DNA from: Schistocerca nitens
Lineage: Eukaryota; Arthropoda; Insecta; Orthoptera; Acrididae
DNA length: 64,000 nucleotides
Assembly (NCBI RefSeq): GCF_023898315.1
Contig: NC_064614.1
Location: forward strand, 1,049,544,432-1,049,608,431
Direction of reading: 5' to 3'
Both the position numbers and the translations under genes were made by a program. The notes below the pieces were generated by a model, which had not been told where the DNA came from, made no database searches, and saw nothing but the letters and a program-made list of their open reading frames with translations. This document shows positions 56,690 through 64,000 of this stretch, piece after piece; the first letter of the stretch is position 1, and every line of letters starts with the position of its first letter.

Positions 56690-57375
56690 GTAAACTGTGA
56701 GAAGGCCGAAAATTGGTAACTGACCCTCAATAATGAGAAGTGTGAGGTGATCCACATGAGTTCTAAAAGAAATCCGTTAAACTTCGGTTGCACGATGAAT
56801 CAGTCAAATTTAAAGGCCGTAAATTCACCTAAATACCTAGGAATTACAGTTACGAACAATTTAAATTGGAAAGAACACATACAAAATGTTGTGGGAAGGC
56901 GAACCAAACGCCGCGTTTTATTGGCAGAACATTAGAAGATGCAACAGATGTACTAAAGAAACTGCGTACACTACATTTTCCCGTCCTCTTTTGGAGTACT
57001 GCTGCGCGTTGTGGAATCATTACCAGGTAGGATTAACGGAGTACATCGAGAAATAGGGGAGACATGATACAGGATTTGGGGTGAAAATCATTAAAACAAA
57101 GGCGTTTTCCGTTTCGGTAGCATCTTCACGAAATTTCAACATCAACATTCTACTCAGAATGATAAAATATTTCGTTGATGCAGATATACATCGGGACAAA
57201 CAATCATCATAATAAAATAAGGGAAATCAGAGCTCCCACGGGAAGATATAGATGTTCCTTTCCTCGCGCGCTGTTAGAGAGTTAAATAATAGAGAATTAA
57301 TGTGAAGGTGATTCGATGAACTCTCTGCTAAGCAGTTAAGTGTGATTTGCAATGTAGCCATGTAGATGTATTTTG
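56690..57375 (+). mobile_element. Jockey-like LINE 3' end with reverse transcriptase C-terminus
   Basis: The frame reads NNEKCEVIHMSSKRNPLNFG, SPKYLGITVTNNLNWKEHIQ and NVVGRRTKR, then in other frames FGVLLRVVESLPG. This is the YLGV-x-W-xHI block that follows the reverse transcriptase in Jockey-type LINEs. It ends with GATTCGATGAACTCTCTGC and CATGTAGATGTA. It is the longest of three copies of this 3' end, truncated at the 5' side. Confidence 0.8.
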
Positions 57376-57697
57376 GCGAATTGTCGGATACACCTGAAGT
57401 TCGACATAACTAGTAAAAGGCAAAATAACACAATAACTTTTGATATAACTTACAAGCACTTTCAATTTACCAAAAAACATTTTGCTGGTAGAACAGGTGT
57501 TGATACAAATGTACGAATCTTCCTCATATATGTATATATATGCTATTCACGAAAACTGACAACGGTGGGGAGAGCGGGGGGCTGACCACATGCTCCTCCA
57601 TGTCTGCATCCAATGACGCCTGTCAGCAGCGGATGACACGGCGTTCGGTCAGTACCGTTGGGCCTTCAGAGGCCTGCTCGGACGAAATTTAGTTTAG
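57376..57697. other. Repeat fragment near 57.6 kb
   Basis: 57560-57690 (ACAACGGTGGGGAGAGCGG, GATGACACGGCG, CCGTTGGGCCTTC) looks like part of a common grasshopper repeat. The rest is AT-rich. Confidence 0.4.
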
Positions 57698-57707
57698 TTT
57701 AGTTTTA

Positions 57708-57901
57708 CGGCCGGCAGAAGTGGCCGAGCGGTTCTAGGCGCTACAGTCTGGAACTGCGCGACCGCTACGGTCGCAGGTTCGACTCCTGCCTCGGGCATGG
57801 ATGTGTGTGATGTCCTTAGGTTAGTTAGGTTTAAGTAGTTCTAAGTTCTAAGGGACTGATGACCTCAGAAGTTAAGTCCCATAGTGCTCAGAGCCATTTT
57901 T
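57708..57901 (+). mobile_element. tRNA-headed SINE, about 9-bp TSD
   Basis: It has the standard head with TGGCCGAGCGGTTCTAGGC and body, and the B box GGTTCGACTCC has one change. TTTAGTTTTA precedes it and TTTAGTTTA follows it (one-base indel), next to a TTTAG microsatellite. It cuts off the left end of the Tc1 element that follows. Confidence 0.9.
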
Positions 57902-58267
57902 TTTAGTTTACGTATAGTCTATTATCGTGTTGGACATCTTTTTGCGTAGTGTAGCAACTCTACGTGGCACAGACTAAACAAGAAGCTGGAAGTCTCCTAC
58001 AGCAATACTGAGCCATGCTGCCTTTATAGCCGTCTGTAATTGCGAAACTATTGTCGCTGCAGTATTTATGTCCCATAAATCTTCGGTGGGAATCATGCCT
58101 TCAGTCTGGGTGGCCAAATCATTCGCTCGGATTGTCCAGAATGTTCTTCAAACTAGTCGCGAATAATTGTGGCCAGGTGGCACGGCGCATTGCCATCCAT
58201 AAAAATTCCATCGTTGTTTGGGAACATCGAAGTCCATGAATGGCTGTAAGTGGTCTCCAGGTAGCCA

Positions 58268-58338
58268 GGTAGCTCAGTTGGTAGAGCACTTGCCCGCGAA
58301 AGGCAAAGGTCCCGAGTTCGAGTCTCGGTCGGGCACAC
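58268..58338 (+). tRNA. tRNA-like unit A (probably not a functional tRNA)
   Basis: GGTAGCTCAGTTGGTAGAGC (D arm and A box), an anticodon stem TTGCC/GGCAA with the loop CGCGAAA, and the T arm GAGTTCGAGTCTC fold like a class I tRNA. The 5' half of the acceptor stem is poorly matched. The base before the anticodon is G, not the usual U. I read it as a SINE-type head. Confidence 0.5.
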
Positions 58339-58568
58339 AGTTTTAATCTGCCAGGAAGTTTCATATCAGCGCACACTCCGCTGCAGAGTGAAAATCTCAT
58401 TCTGGAAACATCCCCCAGGCTGTGGCTAAGCCATGTCTCCGCAATATCCTTTCTTTCAGGAGTGCTAGTTCTGCAAGGTTCGCAGGAGAGCTTCTGTAAA
58501 GTTTGGAAGGTAGGAGACGAGGTACTGGCAGAAGTAAAGCTGTGAGTACCGGGCGTGAGTCGTGTTTC

Positions 58569-58639
58569 GGTAGCTCAGTTGGTAGAGCACTTGCCCGCGA
58601 AAGGCAAAGGTCCCGAGTTCGAGTCTCGGTCGGGCACAC
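58569..58639 (+). tRNA. tRNA-like unit B (probably not a functional tRNA)
   Basis: Identical to unit A over its whole length. Only the bases upstream of GGTAGCTC differ, which would form the 5' acceptor strand. Confidence 0.5.
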
Positions 58640-59496
58640 AGTTTTAATCTGCCAGGAAGTTTCATATCAGCGCACACTCCGCTGCAGAGTGAAAATCTCA
58701 TTCTGATAACCATTTACAGTCAATCATCGGTTCATTTGGACGAGAGAACCCAGTCCATTTCCTGTAAACACAGCCCATACCATTATGGAGCCATACCAGG
58801 TTGCACATTGCCTTGTTGATAACTTTGGTCTGTGGCTTCTTGTGGCCTGCACAATACTCAAACCCTACCATCAGCTCTTACCAACCCAAATCGGGGCCCC
58901 ATCTTGCCAGTCCACGGTTTTACAGTCGTCTAGGGTCCAACCTATATACTGTAGTTACGAGCCCAGGACAGGCGCTGCAGGTCATTAGCACAGGCATTCG
59001 CGACGGTCGTCTGGTGCCATAGCCCATTAACGCCAAATGTCGTCGCACTGTCTTAAGGATACGTACGTCGTACGTCTCATATTGATTTCTTTGGTTATTT
59101 CACGCAATATTGCTTGTCTGTTAGCACTGACCGCTCTATACAAAAGCTGATGCCCTCGGTCGTTAAGTGAAGGCCGTCGGCCACAGCGTTGTCTGTGGTG
59201 AGAGGCAATTCCTGAAATTTGATATTCTCGGCACACTCTTGATACATTTCGGAAATGGACTGTCCCATGCGTCTAGCTCCAGCTACCATTGCGTGTTCAA
59301 ACTATGTTATTTCCGGTCGTGCGGCCATAATCACGTCGGAAATCTTTCCACATGAATAACCTGAGTACAAATGACAGTTTCGCCAATACACTGCCCTTTT
59401 ATACCTTTTGTACGCAATACTACCGCCATCTGTATATGTGCATATCGCTATTCCATGACTATTGTTATCTTAATGTGTATGTTTTACTTTCCGGCC

Positions 59497-60619
59497 ACCC
59501 CTTAAAATTAACATGCCGTATCTGGTTAACCAGCAGACCCCGCAAGTCGGGATTAATGTCTGGAAAGAGAGAGTGTGTAAGTTTTACGGATCATTTCCTC
59601 CTAACAGTCTATTTTTATGTTTTTCTTGAAACAATTAGGTTGTATGGACAAGTAATTTACGACATGACAGGGACGTTGAAGGGTATAATTTAAAGAGGAA
59701 AGAATAACGCTGTGGAACAAACTTGAAGCAAAATTTTCGGAGCAAATATCAATAATCTTGGTTCGATTTATTGATCGTGATTTCAGTTATGGAGGATTCC
59801 CGTACTCTTTCTACTTACAGAGTTAATACGTGTTGTTGCTTACGTAATATTCAAAGAAAACAGAACAGACGTAGAGTTATTTCTGTTAACACAATTACTG
59901 ATGAAATGTTCCCAGGGCACATTTTTACAATGGCAATGCACACGAAGTTTTATTGCTTCAAACGAATTAGCGAGTGAAGCTATATATTGTATTTTTCTGT
60001 TTTACGAATACAGAAATGTTCATAGTTTTTTGTAGAGAAGCAAGAGAAAACTTTATACCATGAAGTGCTAGGGCACGTAAGCGTGGCTTTCGGAAAGTGA
60101 TGCATACATAAGCAAGAATTCCTGGCAGAAGTCGGTGTACATGTTAAACTAATCCGTAAAACTTTGGAAGGATAATGAGAAATAGGCATACTTCACTTTC
60201 ACATTCTGCGTGAGTCAAAATATTTATGCTATTTTGCTGCGCTCGCATATACTTACGGATAGAAAATAAAACTACCATGCATTCTACGATGTAGACTCTT
60301 TCAGGCACATTACAGGTGGCACCACATGAAAGAAGATTCTCGTCCGTGGCGTATTGTAGACGCTATCATCACTGCAGTGTGGGTGGCCAGATCACTTTAC
60401 GCTACGGAAGCTCCTGCGAGCTGCCTGTGTGCTCTGATAATGTTGAAGTGGCGAACTGAAGCGTCGGACGAGAGCGCTTCCCAGGAAGTCAATTAAGCGC
60501 GAAGCTGCGGCTGCTAGCCACACGTTGTTTTGCTAACTGTGCCAACCTAAAATGTCAAGCTTTTCTTTACTTTCGCTGTTATATACGAAGTGTCTTCTTC
60601 TCGTCGTTTCATAAAGCAT
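59497..60619. other. No recognised gene
   Basis: GC content rises at 60290-60540, but no promoter pattern or known repeat was recognised there. The open frame 59352-59693 overlaps the Tc1 end. Confidence 0.35.
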
Positions 60620-61189
60620 TATACGCGGTGTCCCAGGAGGAATGGTTAATATTCAGGGATGTGACACAAACGACCATTCGAAGTAAAAAATCAAGTAGAC
60701 ATGAGCTCTAAAATGAATATCTTAATGGTTGTGACCACTTATTCGTTTTGGATCCTGAGAAACAAATCTCTTCTACTGCAAACACTTTGCTTTCCATATT
60801 TTGGGAGAAGATAGCATGGACCAAAAAAAGAAAAAATTGTCTAGCAAACTTCGGCTCTAAAAGGTATATCTTAAGAGCTATCACTGCTTGTGCGGTACAA
60901 GTAGTGAAAATGAATAAGTGCTCATAGCTCTTAAGGCATGCACTTTAGAGCCCATGTTTATCGGACATTTTATTCTTTTCTTAGGTCCATACCACCACCT
61001 CCCAAAATATGGAAAGCAAAGAGAGCTTAATGTAGAATAGATTTGTTTCACAGTACTGAAGATCAAGAAGTGCTCATACCTCTTAAGATAAGCATATTAT
61101 AGTCCATATTTACTAGACATGTTTGCTTAGAATCATCGTTCCTGTCATATCCCTGAATGTTGACCATTCCTCCTGGGATACCCTGTATA
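60620..61189. mobile_element. Foldback MITE with long inverted arms
   Basis: The left end TATACGCGGTGTCCCAGGAG and the right end (minus) TATACAGGGTATCCCAGGAG start long inverted repeats. The matching continues through GAGGAATGGT(T/C)AA(T/C)ATTC and down to GCTTTCCATATTTTGGGAG (60789 and 61003), roughly 200 bp each. CTCTAAAA and TCTTAAGAGCTAT blocks recur inside. It has no reading frame and appears to lie between TA dinucleotides. Confidence 0.8.
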
Positions 61190-62819
61190 TCTGTAAATCT
61201 TCAGAGCTCTTTTCGTCTTTTAATTGATGTAAGTTTTTAAAATGAATAGCATTAATTTTCAAATTCTAATCGTTTTAAAGAATCAGTGATAATTTTTATA
61301 GATCCAAGTACAAGCCGAACACTTTATTCTTGCTTATTTACCGCAGAGAGTCTCTAACTGTCAAATAAATCTTTCTTGGGACTAAAATATGCACTAAATT
61401 ACACATATCAGTAACACTGTCAATTACCACGTAATGGGCAATGAAAAGTATTAAACAAAACCTCACATAGTATTACACCATACGCCTTGAGAATGTTCTG
61501 CTTTTAATCAGAAATTAAACCTATGGAAAAATTCGCAAGGAACGTAAACCCGACTCATTGCAATACAGTGTATAGACGGTAGATCCATTGAATAACATAC
61601 TAAAGACTCTTAAGACGTGCTTTTAATTATGATCGTGCAAATGTTTTCTGTTGCAAACGAAACGAGATTTAAAAACTGTGTTGGTTGTTCGATCAACAAT
61701 GAGAGCGGAACAAGAACATGAAATCCGTAAACCGTTTGGACATGGAGTGATGATACTTAGACACATAACAAGGATGTTTTGGATGCGGTGAACGTGATAG
61801 AATAAATGAGCAACTAACAAGCATATAAAATCTGCGCAACGATATGTATTCCGTAACGCGAAGAATTGCAAATCCTGTAAGCATAAAAGAAACACTACAC
61901 GAAAGAAAATACAGGTCATTGCGAAAGAGAATGATTCTAGCAGACAACATTTTTTTCTTGTGGCACGTGCCCAATGAATGAAAACTATAATTATTTTCTG
62001 ATACTATGATATCTTTAAGGAACTCGGCGATAAGATACAAAGACGAAAATTTATGATGAAATAGTTTTGGAAGACGGTAACTCCTGAGGGCTTGCTTCCT
62101 TTCATTTTGGTTAATTCAGATCATTATTATAGATACATTACCTAAATAGCAAGGCACTAGCACAATAATGACTTTTAATGAAGTGGGTTGACAGTAACTG
62201 CCTAATGCTTGGCTAGGTATCTAGCTGCACAGTGTAATTAGAGGTGATGAGTCTTTCTTTCTGTTGATTACGATCTTGTGAACTGTGTGTGTTGCCGCTG
62301 TGTGGGGAGAGACACGCTGCTCAGAGAGTTATTGCAGGACCGTCTTAATGGATCACAGTTCTGGGAAGACCGAAGCGCCAAGCTGCAGTTAGAATGGCAG
62401 ATTTCGTGTGGGAGCTCGTCGCTTGGTTTCACCACACAGGGGTGCCTTGCGGAATGTCCATGCCACCGGGGAGTCCTGCTGTAAAGACTACTATGTATTG
62501 TACTTTTCAATTTAACAAACTTTACCAACAGCCGCACACTTAAGATATTTTATTTTATTTTGAAAGCAACGAGTTTCGGCAATTCATTTTGCCATCTTCA
62601 GGCTCTATACGCTTTTTGCGAATCAACGAACTTATAGCGCCATAAAACTGGATGTCGTGAATCCCAATCACTGAGCAGCTGATTCATACGAAAGCTTATT
62701 TTTAATTTATTCAGTCCACTTTAGGTCACTGTGGACGGTTGCTCTTACCTATCTTACAGTTGTTACTGTTTCCAGGGGTGTACCACTAATGGTGAAATTG
62801 AAACGTAACGTAAATGTTT
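61190..62819. other. No recognised gene; one CTGAAGAT motif
   Basis: The minus strand at 62573-62601 carries CTGAAGATGGCA...TGCCGAAACT, as in the repeats at 13.6, 43.0, 43.35 and 46.46 kb. GC content is raised at 62280-62480 without a recognised feature. Confidence 0.35.
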
Positions 62820-63570
62820 CGAATGCTGCAACTGATGTGGATCTGTGTCGTCTACTGTAGGACGCCACCTCTTTCTGACTAGATTCATCTTTCTCGTTTC
62901 ATTGTCCAGATACCATAGAATTCTCTAGCTACAACGGTAATGCAGATTGTCGTTGGTGTGCTGAGTTTCAGGATGTAGTGTTTTCGGAAGCGTTTCACTT
63001 CAACTTGTGCTACATATTAGACTATCAAGTGGCGACCACAGTTTGGCGTAGTGCTTTACTGGACGGCGTAGTGAAAAACTGGCAAATGTGTTGTTTTCTG
63101 GAGGAGGGGGAAGGAGGAGCACTACTGGAGACAACATATTATTTCAACTCTGGCTTTATTGAGGACGTTCAGAAAGGTAACCGCTACATTTGGGAAGCTC
63201 TAAAGTTTGTCGTCCTGGTCCTTCTTCACGCAATTCCTGAGGACAGATTTCACCAGGAAAATGCCCGGGCACATGCAGCGAGAATGAAACAGCTTTCTTC
63301 AAGAATATCTCAGACTTGCAAGACATATTGCTCATTGAACATATCTGGGATCTGGTTAGTCGTCAACTTGTTTGTCACGCTAATACAGGAACCAAAGCGA
63401 TTCTTTGTGGCCTGTTATCCAAATCATGTATAAGGATATTTCCCAGAAACACATGCATTTCGTACTTGATTCTACAGAAAGACAGGAATGGGGCATCAAA
63501 TAATATTAAATTTTCAGGCTCAGAGATGATATTCAGCTCTGTAGTCCTAATCATCTATGCACTACCAAGA
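62820..63570 (+). pseudogene. Tc1-like transposase remnant
   Basis: Recognisable pieces are EDVQKGNRYIWEALKFVVLV, then HQENARAHAARMKQ (second catalytic block, where QDNARPH is expected, so Asp is Glu), and LLIEHIWDLVSRQLVCHANT (Glu block, about 63328-63390) in another frame. The C-terminal part is decayed, and the N-terminal half before 63.0 kb is not readable. No terminal repeats were found. Confidence 0.65.
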
Positions 63571-64000
63571 GCCTAATAGATGGTAATATCATTTCAGTGA
63601 TATTTAACCTTGTCTGCGTTGTATTTACAGTAATCGACTTAGCAAATATTTTGGCTCTGTTGAGTCGTAGAAAGTTTCATTTTTATTTGGAACAGATGAG
63701 GGGGTGCGGCTTAAAATTATTGGTCTGGTTGGCTCTGGGCTCGCCACGATTTCCTCTTCTGTTCCAGACGCTTCATCTCAAACCTAGCACCTACACTGAA
63801 CATATTCTGCATAGTTTCAAATTATCTCTGCTTCTACAATTTTCGGCCTCTCTGGCTATCTGTAGTACCATAGGAGTTATTCCCTGATGGCTTAACACAT
63901 AAATACGTTTTCAGAAATGTGTTTCTCAATTTGATACCCTGTTCTGACACTAAAAGACTTATTCCTGTGAAGAATTCTCTTTACTTGTGCTAGTCTGTTT
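63571..64000. other. No recognised gene
   Basis: A 96-codon open frame (63597-63887) has no motif. It may continue beyond the window. Confidence 0.35.

Larger units (their letters stand above)
58268..58705 (+). mobile_element. tRNA-like repeat doublet, 137-bp identical copies
   Basis: Positions 58268-58404 and 58569-58705 are identical over 137 bp by my reading and lie 301 bp apart. Each copy starts with a tRNA-like unit and continues with CAGTTTTAATCTGCCAGG and CACTCCGCTGCAGAG. The 164 bp between them are single copy (AGTGCTAGTTCTGC, GTAGGAGACGAGGTACTGGC). The insert is therefore about 1.45 units of a 301-bp monomer lying in a Tc1 that has decayed everywhere else. Confidence 0.85.
57911..59496 (-). 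pseudogene. Dead Tc1-like element interrupted by a tRNA-like doublet
   Basis: The right end near 59496 has TATCGCTATTCCATGACTAT. From there the minus strand reads VAGARRMGQSISEM, FQELPLTTDNAVADG and REITKEINMRRTTYVS. KTVDWQDGAPIWVG follows where the first Asp block belongs, then SIMVWAVFTGNGLGSLVQMN. After the insertion at 58268-58705 come FPNNDGIFMDGNAPCHLATI, FEEHSGQSERMIWPPR and remnants of the Glu block. The second catalytic Asp (MDDNAPCH in intact relatives) is Gly here, and the first is also lost. Confidence 0.8.

Noticed and set aside
58268-58639. Functional tRNA genes
   Set aside because: The anticodon loop lacks the U before the anticodon, the 5' acceptor strand does not match, and the two units lie in a repeat inserted in a transposon.
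62573-62601. A confirmed hammerhead ribozyme
   Set aside because: The constant halves fit, but a bulged base adjoins the stem and no closing helices or cleavage triplet could be assigned. It is kept only as a hypothesis in the motif finding.

Overview
The window looks like a piece of a very large, repeat-rich insect genome. The abundant tRNA-headed SINEs, the RTE-type LINE and the Tc1/mariner families resemble repeats I know from grasshoppers and locusts (Schistocerca-like Orthoptera). The species is inferred from repeat style, not demonstrated. There are no bacterial operons. Almost every long reading frame is a transposable-element remnant, and the rest is anonymous AT-rich DNA.

Layout. 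1-4.1 kb: tandem-repeat patches, an LTR-like stretch, a broken CGGBP1-like/hAT-like gene and a Penelope-type GIY-YIG remnant. 4.2-10.3 kb: a SINE, two heavily decayed minus-strand LINEs, and between them a dead Tc1 element holding a small hairpin insertion. 11.64-11.98 kb: the only place that looks like host-gene control DNA. It is a CpG-rich promoter with a TATA box, a short leader, a strong-context ATG and a perfect splice donor one base after the ATG codon. If the gene is real, everything to the right is its first intron. 12-30 kb: a mariner split by a SINE, several Tc1/mariner copies (one intact at 22.18-23.61 kb), MITEs and LINE 3' ends. 30.4-33.5 kb: a nearly full-length RTE LINE with damaged catalytic residues. 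33.9-35.7 kb: a Tc1 element broken by two SINEs. 36-42.6 kb: mostly anonymous DNA with two SINEs. 42.66-44.83 kb: a three-level nest, a Tc1 element holding a MITE that itself holds a 517-bp hairpin insertion. 45-64 kb: more dead mariners, Tc1s and LINE ends, a purine-rich LINE-like tail, a tRNA-like doublet inside a Tc1, and a foldback element.

No genes here work together as a pathway. The content records successive insertion and decay. The most unusual signal is a set of small hairpin-bearing insertions with 12-13 bp target duplications, each with a hairpin flush against one duplication and a 36-53 nt unpaired tail against the other. A recurrent CTGAAGAT-stem-CGAAAC motif occurs in two of these insertions' relatives and in other repeats. 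Coordinates of element ends come from terminal repeats and target duplications read by eye.
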